The notes beneath the pieces were generated by a model. That model saw only the letters and a list, made by a program, of their open reading frames with translations, made no database searches and had not been told where the DNA came from. A stretch of 64,000 bases of DNA from Leptolyngbya iicbica LK (GTDB lineage Bacteria > Cyanobacteriota > Cyanobacteriia > Phormidesmidales > Phormidesmidaceae): positions 1,115,528 to 1,179,527 of the forward strand of contig NZ_QVFV01000002.1 of NCBI RefSeq assembly GCF_004212215.1, read 5' to 3'. Below, one piece after another: positions 33,523 to 41,846 of this stretch. The first letter of the stretch is position 1. Each line of letters begins with the position of its first letter. Position numbers and translations under genes: made by a program.

Positions 33523-34656
33523 TCAATAATCAACACCCCGTTTAAGATCGACTCCATTTTCCGCATAGTGCTTGTGGTTAAACACTTCAGAGTGAGTGCT
33601 CGCCAGCTCAAAATACGCGGGAGGATTTTTGCAACGTCCGGTAATAATGACTTCTGTATCCCGAGGCTTGCGCAATAGCGCCTGTACGATGGGATCCTCA
33701 GGCAGCAGCTCTAGGTCAACGGTGGGATTCAATTCATCCAAAATGATGGTCTTATAGAGGCCCGAAGCGATCGCGGTACAGGCCAGTTCCCATCCCCGCT
33801 CCGCTTCGACGTAATCAATTTCTTGCTGCTGACCACGCCAGACAATCGCATCGCGGCCGCAGCGCTGATGATCCACCAGGTTGGGATAACTCTTGCGCAA
33901 GGCCGAGATCGCCGCATCTTCGGTATAGCCTTGCCCACCTTTGAGCCACTGCATGATGAGCACACGGTGGGACTGATCTTGACTGATGCCCCGCCCGATC
34001 GCCTGCAGGGCCTTGCCCAACGCGCTCGTCGATTTGCCCTTGCCGTCCCCGGTGTAAATCTCGACTCCTTCAATGCCTGGAAAGTCCATATTCTGCAGCC
34101 GCTGGGGCTTCATTTCGGAATGCAGATTGGCGATTTCCACCAAGGGGGCGGGCGCCCCGCGTCCAGTGGCGATGACTTCTAAATGCTCTGGTTTATTTTT
34201 CAGCGATCGCACCACATCCTCAACCGACAGCAGCCCCAGGTCGATTACCGGATTAATTTCGTCCAGCACCACTACTGAATACAGCCCCGACGCGATCGCG
34301 CCTTTAGCAACATCCCAGCCCCGCTGGGCTTCCATGCGGTCAAACTTAGTAATGCCTTCGGGACCAAAAAACTCTGCCCGCCCCGTGCGCACCTGATCAA
34401 TCAAATGGGGAAACCCCCGCTGCAACGCCTCAATCGCTGCGTCCTCGTCATAGGTGCGCCCTGGCCCTTTCAAAAACCGCAGCAACAGCACCCGGCTTTC
34501 CATAAAATTTTGAATGCCGAGCCCAATGGAGCGCAGTACCACCCCCAACGCCACCTGCGATTTGCCCTTACCCTCGCCATCGTAGACGTGAATTTGGCCG
34601 GCTAAGCGCTCATTGTGGAGCTGTGCGGTGCGAATTCCGATGCCAGTTCTGACCAT
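33523..34656 (-). CDS. Duplicated corrinoid adenosyltransferase (CobA/CobO-type) protein
   Basis: 377 residues made of two homologous CobA/CobO-type P-loop domains in one chain. Domain 1 has GEGKGKS at 27-33 and VVLDEINP at 129-136; domain 2 has GDGKGKS at 203-209 and IILDELNP at 304-311. Flanking blocks also match (RTYDEDAAI/GYTEDAAI, EAQRGWDVAKGAIASGLY/EAERGWELACTAIASGLY). Single-domain relatives adenosylate cobalamin precursors as a dimer; here the dimer may be built into one polypeptide. Both P-loops look intact. The gene is divergent from fraC. I see no cobalamin riboswitch in the 137-base upstream gap. Confidence 0.88.
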   Translation of the reverse strand: MVRTGIGIRTAQLHNERLAGQIHVYDGEGKGKSQVALGVVLRSIGLGIQNFMESRVLLLRFLKGPGRTYDEDAAIEALQRGFPHLIDQVRTGRAEFFGPEGITKFDRMEAQRGWDVAKGAIASGLYSVVVLDEINPVIDLGLLSVEDVVRSLKNKPEHLEVIATGRGAPAPLVEIANLHSEMKPQRLQNMDFPGIEGVEIYTGDGKGKSTSALGKALQAIGRGISQDQSHRVLIMQWLKGGQGYTEDAAISALRKSYPNLVDHQRCGRDAIVWRGQQQEIDYVEAERGWELACTAIASGLYKTIILDELNPTVDLELLPEDPIVQALLRKPRDTEVIITGRCKNPPAYFELASTHSEVFNHKHYAENGVDLKRGVDY

Positions 34657-34793
34657 TTGTTATTGTTGGGCGTTAAGTTTTGAGCGGTACCGCCTAAAAT
34701 TCTATCGAAACCTTTACCAACGAGATACCCTTGTTGCCTGGGTACGTACAGCGGTAATGGCCTTCCTCGTCTCCCGATTCAGCTAGCAATTGT

Positions 34794-35357
34794 ATGCCGT
34801 TTTCTTTGCTCGATAACGCTGCGGTGTTGCCCCTGCGGGCAATCGTTTTTCAGTGTTTGCTGCTGCTGGTGGCGATCGCCCTCGAAGCCCAGGTACTGCG
34901 AAAACAGTTGCAACTTGGCTATCAACCCAGCATCCGCTATGCGGCCAGCCTGAATCTGCTGACGGTAGTTTTGGGGTGGATGGCGTTTTTTAGTATGGAA
35001 TCGATCTTGCCGACGGATCTACGCCGGCAATTGATCAGCTACGTTTTATTCGGCAATTTTTACGTTAACGGGTTGGCCAGTAACCTGGGCATCTTGATCG
35101 TGGTCGCCGGATTAGTCACGTTTTTTGTCACCTTTTGGCTCAAGGTCATTGGGTTAGAAGGGCTCACTTGGGCTTTGGGAAATCCCATCGCGCCTAGAAA
35201 TACGGAAGAAAATAAAAATCGCTACCGCTATCGGCGATCGCCCCAACAAAAAACCAACTCCCCGCACATCTTGGCAGTACTGCAAGCGAATGCCTTAAGC
35301 TTTACCGCCATTTTGCTGCTCTTAGTGCTGCGTTACGGAGTGACCCAGCGACTATGA
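34794..35357 (+). CDS. fraC: Filament integrity protein FraC
   Basis: 187 residues with hydrophobic segments near 13-32 (LRAIVFQCLLLLVAIALEAQ), 50-68, 95-120 and 162-181. The order of segments, the size and the downstream fraD-like gene match FraC of filamentous cyanobacteria, a septal membrane protein needed for intact filaments and cell-to-cell transfer. The gene ends in an ATGA overlap with fraD, so translation is coupled. I rely on recall of the family and on the gene pair rather than a catalytic motif, as there is none. Confidence 0.72.
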   Translation: MPFSLLDNAAVLPLRAIVFQCLLLLVAIALEAQVLRKQLQLGYQPSIRYAASLNLLTVVLGWMAFFSMESILPTDLRRQLISYVLFGNFYVNGLASNLGILIVVAGLVTFFVTFWLKVIGLEGLTWALGNPIAPRNTEENKNRYRYRRSPQQKTNSPHILAVLQANALSFTAILLLLVLRYGVTQRL

Positions 35358-36358
35358 TCAAGTTTCTGCAAGGCCTCTGGGCGCGCATTTCCGGCTTCTT
35401 GTTTCCGGCTGACTATTACGCCTGGCAAACTCTGATTTATCTGGGCATCTTTTCGTTCACGATGTCCTGGGTAGCGCGGCTGACCGTCGGTAAGGGCTTC
35501 ACCGTCAACCTCATCGCGACCGGCGGCTGGCTCTTTTTTGCCCTGGGCATTGGCTGGTTTTTAGAAGAAGCGAAAGTCCGCTTTTTTGGCATTCCCGTTG
35601 CGCCTTGGGTCATGGGGGCGATCGCCTGTCTCTATATCTTTGGCATCATGCCCTGGGGCTCTTGGGAAGTTGGGCTGATGTCCTGGCCCTTAATATCCGT
35701 CGCCATCATTGCCGTCCCCTCGTTTTTGACCTGGGAGCTGCAACCCAAACTGCCACCGCCTCCAGTCCGCCAGCAACTCATTCTTCTGACCTTGTTGGCC
35801 TTGCTGTTTAGCAACTGGTTTCAACTGTACTTTCGGCTGCAAACCTGGTTCGACAGCTACCCCAGTTTGCTCGCCGACGACTTTGCCCGGAGTGGTTTCG
35901 TCTTTCGCGCCTCGGAACCGCCCGCCGAAAAGGCTCGGGGCATTGTGCTACTGACCTCAGCCGAAACCGAAATCACTAAAGAACTTGACAACACTCCCTG
36001 GCCCTACGTCGAGCGCTGGCTCCTGGGGCTAGACGAACGCCTCGCCACCATTGAAAACAGCACCGTCGCCTCGTTAACCTCGCCCCAAGAGAGCGATTTA
36101 TGGCAACTACAAGCGGTTAGCGATGCCCTCGAAAACGGCAGCTATGTGCTCAACTTAATGGCGCTATGGTCGGGGCCAGCCTCGACCCAAGACGGCTATT
36201 ATTTGACCAAAACCTGCGTTGTGCAGCCGCGCACCGTTGTGGCCGCCACGCCTGACACACCCCCCGGTGAACAACCGCCCCCCATGGCTCGGGTAGAATG
36301 TGACCTGGCCACCCCCAAAACAGCAGGTCGCCCAACGTTGCCCTCAGTCTCCAATTAA
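35354..36358 (+). CDS. fraD: Filament integrity/septal junction protein FraD (DUF5357)
   Basis: 334 residues. Five hydrophobic segments lie in the first 155 residues (for example WQTLIYLGIFSFTMSWVARL, then NLIATGGWLFFALGIGWFL), followed by a periplasmic domain to the end (LADDFARSGFVFRASEPP, WPYVERWLLGLDERLATI). This is the DUF5357/FraD layout. In Anabaena FraD is a structural part of septal junctions at cell-cell contacts. The start ATG overlaps the fraC stop by four bases. A Pro/Thr-rich tail ends the protein. No heterocyst genes are seen nearby, so a role in vegetative filaments is likely. Confidence 0.75.
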   Translation: MIKFLQGLWARISGFLFPADYYAWQTLIYLGIFSFTMSWVARLTVGKGFTVNLIATGGWLFFALGIGWFLEEAKVRFFGIPVAPWVMGAIACLYIFGIMPWGSWEVGLMSWPLISVAIIAVPSFLTWELQPKLPPPPVRQQLILLTLLALLFSNWFQLYFRLQTWFDSYPSLLADDFARSGFVFRASEPPAEKARGIVLLTSAETEITKELDNTPWPYVERWLLGLDERLATIENSTVASLTSPQESDLWQLQAVSDALENGSYVLNLMALWSGPASTQDGYYLTKTCVVQPRTVVAATPDTPPGEQPPPMARVECDLATPKTAGRPTLPSVSN

Positions 36359-36384
36359 TCGACCCCAGGTCCACATCATCACTA

Positions 36385-36447
36385 GGGGACGGTTCCCTTG
36401 GCCTATCCTTAAAGAATCTCGGTCAAGTCAATGGGGAACCGTCCCTT
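36385..36447. repeat. AGGGGACG palindromic repeat, copy 2
   Basis: After AGGGGACGG, the arm GGGACGGTTCCC (36386-36397) is complementary to GGGAACCGTCCC (36434-36445), 12 bp with a 36-base loop. It lies 26 bases after the fraD stop and has the same AGGGGACG left edge as the copies at 32593 and 54395. Confidence 0.85.
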
Positions 36448-36602
36448 GACAAATGATTGGCAAGCAAGCATTTACCCGAAAAATAGTCAGCGCAGATTGC
36501 GGTTAACGTAAAAGAACCCCAATGCTGTGCGAGATTTAAGTCAATTGGGGCTCATTCCTCGACGCGAACCCGAGAGGAGAATCTATTTCGAGAGAAAACC
36601 TG

Positions 36603-37199
36603 ATGACGACAACCCTTGACCAAGACTCCGCCCACCTTTTGACAGCGGCGGCCCAGGGCTTTCTAGCGCCCCAGCAACAGTCCCGACCTGATGGTAAAAC
36701 GCTCACCGCGGCCCTACTCAGAGCCGAAAAAGCGGCGAAACAAACTCGCAAAAGCCTGCCTTTAGACGTGCTGTTAGGCACTTGGCGGCTGTGCTTTAGT
36801 GCGGGCAAAAAGGCCAAATTACAATCGGGACAACCTGTGGGTAACGGTTTTTATATGCCGAAGCTAGCGATCGCCCGCATCAGTTTTGCCCGTAACGGTG
36901 ATAGTGAGGACTCACTGCAGATTACCAATGAGCTACAAATTGGGCCGCTGACAGTGCGCTTTACGGGGCCAGCCCGCTATCCCGGCAAAAAGAATCTGCT
37001 GGTCTTTGATTTCACCTACCTACAGTTGCAGTGCTTTGGCCTAAAGGTGTTCAGCGGCAAAATCGGACAGCGCGACGACCAATCCTTTGTCACCACACCT
37101 GTTGCAAAATTGCCGTTCTTCGCCTTTTTCACCGCGACGGCAGATTACATTGCCGCGCGGGGTCGGGGCGGCGGCCTGGCCATCTGGGTTCAGGAATAA
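36603..37199 (+). CDS. PAP/fibrillin-like protein
   Basis: 198 residues, soluble, basic. The lipocalin-like pattern of plastid-lipid-associated proteins (fibrillins) is recognisable: LLGTWRLCFSAGKK near 57-70 in place of the usual GxWxLLY, a set of beta strands (LQITNELQIGPLTVRFTGPA), and a C-terminal DYIAARGRGGGLAIWVQE similar to the R..RG..GxLFV ending. Fibrillins bind lipids at thylakoids and plastoglobules. The match is moderate and the assignment is by pattern only. The gene is isolated on its strand. Confidence 0.55.
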   Translation: MTTTLDQDSAHLLTAAAQGFLAPQQQSRPDGKTLTAALLRAEKAAKQTRKSLPLDVLLGTWRLCFSAGKKAKLQSGQPVGNGFYMPKLAIARISFARNGDSEDSLQITNELQIGPLTVRFTGPARYPGKKNLLVFDFTYLQLQCFGLKVFSGKIGQRDDQSFVTTPVAKLPFFAFFTATADYIAARGRGGGLAIWVQE

Positions 37200-37298
37200 G
37201 GGCGATTAGAGGTGCGATCGCCGCCTAACGCCAACGCAAATTCTCCGGATGCGAGATTCGCCAGCGCGAAAGGTCATACCAGGATTAGAACACTTGGT

Positions 37299-38579
37299 AT
37301 GAAAGGGTTTCGCTATTTCGGACTAACAATATTGACGGCCCTGTGGCTGGGACTGAGTCAAGGGTCACTGTGGGCCTTGCCGTTTGGCTATCCTCCGGAT
37401 AGCGGCACGCCAGCCCCTGTGCCGACAGCACCGTCAACACCAGCCCACTCCCCCCAGAGAGAGCTGCGCGGCGTTTGGCTGACCAACATCGACAGCGCCG
37501 TACTCTTTTCACGGCAGTCGGTAGAACATGGCCTTCAGCAACTCGCCGATTTCCATTTCAATACCGTTTACCCCGTTGTCTGGAATTGGGGATATACGCT
37601 ATATCCCAGCCAAATTGCCGAGCGCGAAATTGGCTATGCCCAGGGACTTTATCCCGATTTTGATGGCATCGGTCGCAATGAGGAACTGGAAGCCGCCCAG
37701 GGCGATCGCGACATGCTGCAAGAAGTGATCACCATCGGCCATCAACACCATCTCACCGTAATCCCCTGGTTCGAGTTTGGCTTTATGGCTCCGGCCAAAT
37801 CGCCCTTAGCAGAACGTCATCCTGACTGGCTAACGCAAAAGCGCGGTGCCTTACCCGCCGCCCAATTTTCGCAAGAAGGTGACCACAACCGCGTTTGGCT
37901 AAATCCGTTTCATCCCCATGTGCAGCGCTTCATGCTGGAACTGTTGGGCGAGCTCGCCGAGAACTATGACATCGACGGCATTCAATTTGACGATCACTTC
38001 AGCCTGCCCGTGGAATTTGGCTACGACCCCTATACGGTGAGCCTGTATCAGCGCGAACATGGCGGCCAGTCGCCCCCCGCCAATTACAGTGATCCGGAAT
38101 GGGTACGATGGCGGGCCGACAAGATCACCGACTTGATGGATCTCATCTTTCGTACCATCAAAGCCCGACGCCCCAATGCGGTGATTTCCATCTCGCCCAA
38201 CCCTGCTTATTTTGCTTATCATTACTCGCTGCAAGATTGGCCCCGGTGGCGCGATCTGGGCTACGTCGAAGAGCTAGTGGTGCAGGTCTATCGCGCCAGT
38301 TTGGATAGCTTTCGGCACACCTTGCGCGATCGCACCCTCTACGATGCCAACCGCCACGTGCCCACCAGCATCGGCATTCTCACCGGCTTACGCAATGCAC
38401 CTGTGTCCGCATCGCTAATCCACCAACAGGTACAAACGGCCCGTTCAATGGGCTTTCAAGGCGTCTCGTTCTTCTTTTATGAATCCTTATGGCAGGTGGC
38501 GCCAGGGGAAACATTGAGCGATCGCACCCGTGCCTTACAGCAGCTCTTTGCCCAGCCCCAACCCCGCGCACAGATTTAA
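37299..38579 (+). CDS. Exported GH10-like hydrolase (DUF187/GHL10)
   Basis: 426 residues from the ATG at 37299; a GTG at 37212 opens a longer frame but lacks the signal context. Residues 1-28 form a signal peptide (MKGFRYFGLTILTALWLGLS). After a Pro/Thr linker comes a TIM-barrel domain of the glycosyl-hydrolase-like 10 family: ELRGVWLTNIDSAVLF at the first strand, NTVYPVVWNWGYTLYPS, VIPWFEFGFM, IDGIQFDDHFSLP with the acidic pair, and VVQVYRASLDSFRHTL. Such enzymes are thought to act on cell-wall or extracellular polysaccharides. It is close to the HIT gene but with 62 bases between. Confidence 0.85.
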   Translation: MKGFRYFGLTILTALWLGLSQGSLWALPFGYPPDSGTPAPVPTAPSTPAHSPQRELRGVWLTNIDSAVLFSRQSVEHGLQQLADFHFNTVYPVVWNWGYTLYPSQIAEREIGYAQGLYPDFDGIGRNEELEAAQGDRDMLQEVITIGHQHHLTVIPWFEFGFMAPAKSPLAERHPDWLTQKRGALPAAQFSQEGDHNRVWLNPFHPHVQRFMLELLGELAENYDIDGIQFDDHFSLPVEFGYDPYTVSLYQREHGGQSPPANYSDPEWVRWRADKITDLMDLIFRTIKARRPNAVISISPNPAYFAYHYSLQDWPRWRDLGYVEELVVQVYRASLDSFRHTLRDRTLYDANRHVPTSIGILTGLRNAPVSASLIHQQVQTARSMGFQGVSFFFYESLWQVAPGETLSDRTRALQQLFAQPQPRAQI

Positions 38580-38641
38580 TCGCAGCGGCGGACATCAGCC
38601 CGGTATGATGACAGGGTGACAGTTCCAGAGGCTAATGCCCC

Positions 38642-38989
38642 ATGAGTACAGACACGATTTTCGGCAAAATCATCCGCCGCGAGATCCCCGCTGACATCGT
38701 GTATGAAGACGATCTCTGTCTGGCGTTTCGCGACATTTCGCCTCAAGCGCCCACCCATGTGCTCCTCATTCCGAAAAAGCCGATTCCCAAGTTGTCAGAC
38801 GCCACCAGTGACGACAAAGAGCTGCTAGGCCACATGATGGTGACCCTCAAAGCCTTAGCAGAGCAACTGGGCATTGCCGAAGACGGCTATCGCGTGGTGA
38901 TCAACACGGGCACTGATGGCGGTCAGACGGTCTTTCACTTGCACATGCATTTGCTCGGTGGGCGATCGCTGCAATGGCCTCCAGGCTAA
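38642..38989 (+). CDS. HIT-family nucleotide hydrolase (HINT type)
   Basis: 115 residues, soluble. The histidine triad HLHMHLLGG near 99-107 is complete, with the nucleophilic His in the middle, and the N-terminal [20 protein letters not shown] is the standard HINT start. Family members hydrolyse AMP-linked phosphoramidates such as AMP-lysine. Its role in the cell is housekeeping. It lies directly upstream of the psbA promoter region. Confidence 0.93.
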   Translation: MSTDTIFGKIIRREIPADIVYEDDLCLAFRDISPQAPTHVLLIPKKPIPKLSDATSDDKELLGHMMVTLKALAEQLGIAEDGYRVVINTGTDGGQTVFHLHMHLLGGRSLQWPPG

Positions 38990-39164
38990 TCTGCTCCGAC
39001 ATTGAGAGCATGGCCGCAATGCTTTCTCCACAAGGGCAGCCGAGAGCTGCTAAGGTACAAATCCTACACTTCAGCCAAACGTAAACTTTTTCGCCAAAAG
39101 AATTACGGAGTGTTTCACAACACAAAGATTTCTGTTCGAGCCGTTCAAATCCCCAAAAAGAATC

Positions 39165-39196
39165 TTTACGCTAATCAACAGGTGGGCAACTGTACT
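39165..39196 (+). promoter_or_regulatory. Candidate psbA promoter
   Basis: TTTACG (39165-39170) and TGTACT (39191-39196) are 20 bases apart, slightly long, but would give a leader of about 45-50 bases, the usual psbA size. A better -10 match, TATACT at 39231-39236, lies only 14 bases before the ATG and is therefore less likely to be used. Confidence 0.35.
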
Positions 39197-39249
39197 TAAC
39201 AGAGGTTCATCTGTTCTTTTTTGTCGTATCTATACTGGCAATCATCACT

Positions 39250-40308
39250 ATGACTACTACTTCTCAAGCCCGCCAAGCGGGTATGTGGGAGCGCTATTGT
39301 CAGTGGGTCACCAGCACCGAAAATCGCCTCTATGTAGGCTGGTTCGGCACGCTGATGATTCCCACGCTGATCGTCGCCACGACTTGTTTCGTGATTGCGT
39401 TCATCGCCGCTCCTCCCGTTGACATTGACGGCATTCGCGAGCCCGTTGCTGGCTCCTTGATGTACGGCAACAACATCATCTCCGGTGCGGTCGTGCCTTC
39501 TTCCAACGCGATCGGTCTGCACTTCTACCCCATCTGGGAAGCCGCTTCCCTCGATGAGTGGTTGTACAACGGTGGCCCTTACCAGCTCATCGTGTTCCAC
39601 TTCTTGATTGGCTGCTTTGCCTATCTTGGTCGTCAGTGGGAGCTGTCCTATCGCTTGGGCATGCGTCCTTGGATCTGCGTTGCCTACTCTGCGCCGTTGG
39701 CGTCGGCAACCGCAGTCTTCTTGATCTATCCCCTGGGTCAGGGTTCCTTCTCTGACGGGATGCCCTTAGGTATCTCCGGGACGTTCAACTTCATGATCGT
39801 CTTCCAAGCTGAGCACAATATCTTGATGCATCCCTTCCACATGTTGGGTGTGGCAGCAGTGTTCGGCGGCAGCTTGTTCTCCGCGATGCACGGTTCCTTG
39901 GTGACTTCCTCCTTGGTGCGCGAGACCACCGAGAGCGAGTCTCAGAACTACGGCTACAAATTCGGTCAGGAAGAAGAGACTTACAACATCGTGGCGGCTC
40001 ACGGCTATTTCGGTCGTCTGATCTTCCAATATGCGTCCTTTAACAACAGCCGTTCCTTGCACTTCTTCTTGGGTGCCTGGCCCGTCATCGGCATCTGGTT
40101 CACGGCTTTGGGCATCAGCACCATGGCGTTCAACCTGAATGGTTTCAACTTCAACCAGTCGGTGTTGGACTCTCAAGGTCGCGTCATTGCCACTTGGGCG
40201 GACATCATCAACCGGGCCAACCTGGGTATGGAAGTGATGCACGAGCGTAATGCTCACAACTTCCCCCTCGATTTGGCCACCACTGAGGCTCCCGAAATCA
40301 TCGGTTAG
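39250..40308 (+). CDS. psbA: Photosystem II D1 protein
   Basis: 352 residues, five membrane helices, the D1 core subunit. Using standard D1 numbering (one more than here because of a one-residue N-terminal deletion), the Mn-cluster ligands are all present: D170, E189, H332, E333, D342 and A344. H198 and the helix-D/E plastoquinone site are also normal. Residue 130 is Gln (YLGRQWELS), the type often linked to low-light D1 forms, and 158 is Phe and 286 Thr, so it is not the micro-oxic D1' form. The processed C-terminal extension after A344 is short, nine residues (TTEAPEIIG). HIP1 sites are absent from the gene. Confidence 0.98.
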   Translation: MTTTSQARQAGMWERYCQWVTSTENRLYVGWFGTLMIPTLIVATTCFVIAFIAAPPVDIDGIREPVAGSLMYGNNIISGAVVPSSNAIGLHFYPIWEAASLDEWLYNGGPYQLIVFHFLIGCFAYLGRQWELSYRLGMRPWICVAYSAPLASATAVFLIYPLGQGSFSDGMPLGISGTFNFMIVFQAEHNILMHPFHMLGVAAVFGGSLFSAMHGSLVTSSLVRETTESESQNYGYKFGQEEETYNIVAAHGYFGRLIFQYASFNNSRSLHFFLGAWPVIGIWFTALGISTMAFNLNGFNFNQSVLDSQGRVIATWADIINRANLGMEVMHERNAHNFPLDLATTEAPEIIG

Positions 40309-40342
40309 GCTTCATTGGCTTAGCTAGTTTGAGCTGATTCAG

Positions 40343-40377
40343 AACAGCGTCTCTCGCTCTGAGGGACGCTGTTTTAT
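40343..40377 (+). terminator. psbA terminator
   Basis: AACAGCGTC (40343-40351) pairs with GACGCTGTT (40365-40373), followed by TTATT. Inner bases can lengthen the stem. It lies 35 bases after the psbA stop codon. Confidence 0.75.
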
Positions 40378-40551
40378 TGTGTGGATGCAGCAGCAGTCAT
40401 CGCCGAGCCGACCAAAAGCTTCGGCTCTCAGAGCACGTCATCAACTATTTCTAGAAACCTTGCGGGATGAGCATTGCTGCGCCCACCCCCATAGAGCAGA
40501 CTAGAGGCTCGTCCTTTTGCCGTAGGGCTTTGACGATAATGATGACAAGCA

Positions 40552-41463
40552 CTAGGGACGGAGGGTCAACTGTCGCCCAATTGCGAACCGCAGCATTTTC
40601 AAAGGGGTCGTAGATTCTGCTAACACGGGCAACCGTAAATATCTACCCAGGGCTAACCGACCAAGACCTTTAATCCGAGCTTTGAGACGCGAGCAGAGTA
40701 CGTGTAGGCCCGGATAGGGCTGCATTGCTGTGTAAAGCGGAGCGAAGGCGAGTTGTCCATACAACACATCAGCGCGATGTGCCGGACTGAAACCAGCTTT
40801 TTTATGCTCAGGATTGGGTTTGCCGCCATGTTCGCCGTAGTTGCGCCAGGGCACGTAGCCATTGAGCCCCCGAATACGCAAGAATTCCTCAATCAAGCTA
40901 TCCCAGGTAGAGTATTGCTTAGGCTCAGAAGCTTGGGCGATTTGGAATGCCATGTCGATTAAATGCTTTGCTCCTATAGGTGTCAAAATATAGGCCACCA
41001 TAGAGGTTGAAAAGCCGACCGCCTGATTGTTTGGCAACACGTGGTAGATCTGAGGGGCACAGGTATATAGCCACGCAATCCCCATATCACCGAGCGCCGG
41101 ATCGTAAGGCAGCGGTAGGCTTGCTAAGTTGCGCACTGGGACAAAATCCGCTTCGCAAATTAACGTGGGCTGATTAGACGCAATGACTTTTAGCCAGGCG
41201 TTACAGTGGTTGAGCATGCATAGGTAGCTAGGCGAGTAACCCTTGTGGCCAGTCTTGTGTTTCTGGCGGATGACTTGGCAACCAAATTTTTGCTCTAGGA
41301 AAAAGGTTTCTAAAGGTTCGGTGTCTTCTTTATAGGCCAGGATAATAGTTTGATCGATCGCATCTTTGATCGAGGACATGTTCTTCGCCAAGATTTTGGG
41401 TGAGGTTAAATCTGGTGATAAATCAGTGTCCTGGTTCCAGTCCATTGCAAGTTTTTTCGTCAT
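40552..41463 (-). CDS. Putative glycosyltransferase (GT25/LPS-type)
   Basis: 303 residues, soluble or peripheral, with a basic C-terminus. The segment NQTTIILAY-like start (TIILAYKEDTEPLETFFLEQ), a conserved SYLCMLNHCNAWLKVIAS block and LICEADFVPV, an acidic motif where GT25 enzymes have their EDD/DxD, point to a family-25-like glycosyltransferase. I do not see enough to name a sugar or acceptor. No other glycan genes adjoin. The gene contains no GCGATCGC and is more AT-rich than its neighbours, which hints at acquisition by transfer. Upstream is a 383-base gap. Confidence 0.5.
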   Translation of the reverse strand: MTKKLAMDWNQDTDLSPDLTSPKILAKNMSSIKDAIDQTIILAYKEDTEPLETFFLEQKFGCQVIRQKHKTGHKGYSPSYLCMLNHCNAWLKVIASNQPTLICEADFVPVRNLASLPLPYDPALGDMGIAWLYTCAPQIYHVLPNNQAVGFSTSMVAYILTPIGAKHLIDMAFQIAQASEPKQYSTWDSLIEEFLRIRGLNGYVPWRNYGEHGGKPNPEHKKAGFSPAHRADVLYGQLAFAPLYTAMQPYPGLHVLCSRLKARIKGLGRLALGRYLRLPVLAESTTPLKMLRFAIGRQLTLRP

Positions 41464-41846
41464 GGCAAATGGTTAGAGGTAAGGACAACAGTTCGGCCAC
41501 TTTAGCGGCTGTAATCGCAATCAGAAACAGTCGATGTCGTTAATACCTTGTCAGTGCGTGTTTCAGAGGATACCTACATATCTAGTCGTCAACATCTGCT
41601 CCCTATCGGGCAAAACTGCGACTGGTTAACAAGTACAGAACACATGGACAACTTGTAAGACCGTCAAAACCCTAATTTTTAGTCCCGACGCAGTACTAGC
41701 GTTATCTCCTGGGATTAATATGCCCAGAAACCGTTGTTCAGTTGACGTTTTAGCGGTGGGTCAATCTGTGACAAGCAACCTCGTCAGATGCTTGATGCTG
41801 GCGTTGGCAAAAAACAACCTCCACCGATTGCGGGTTAGTGAGGGCA
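41464..41846. other. AT-rich intergenic region
   Basis: A 383-base gap between the end of the amidohydrolase gene and the start of the glycosyltransferase gene, both on the minus strand. It is AT-rich, lacks HIP1 and should hold the promoter of the glycosyltransferase gene. I see no open frame or repeat worth calling. Confidence 0.45.

Noticed and set aside
34657-34793. Cobalamin riboswitch before the adenosyltransferase gene
   Set aside because: The gap is only 137 bases, is shared with the fraC promoter and lacks a recognisable B12-box.
39231-39236. TATACT as the psbA -10 box
   Set aside because: It is 14 bases from the start codon and would leave almost no leader, unlike known psbA transcripts.
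39250-40308. Chlorophyll f synthase or other rogue D1
   Set aside because: All manganese-cluster ligands, including D170, E189, H332, E333, D342 and the C-terminal A344, are present.
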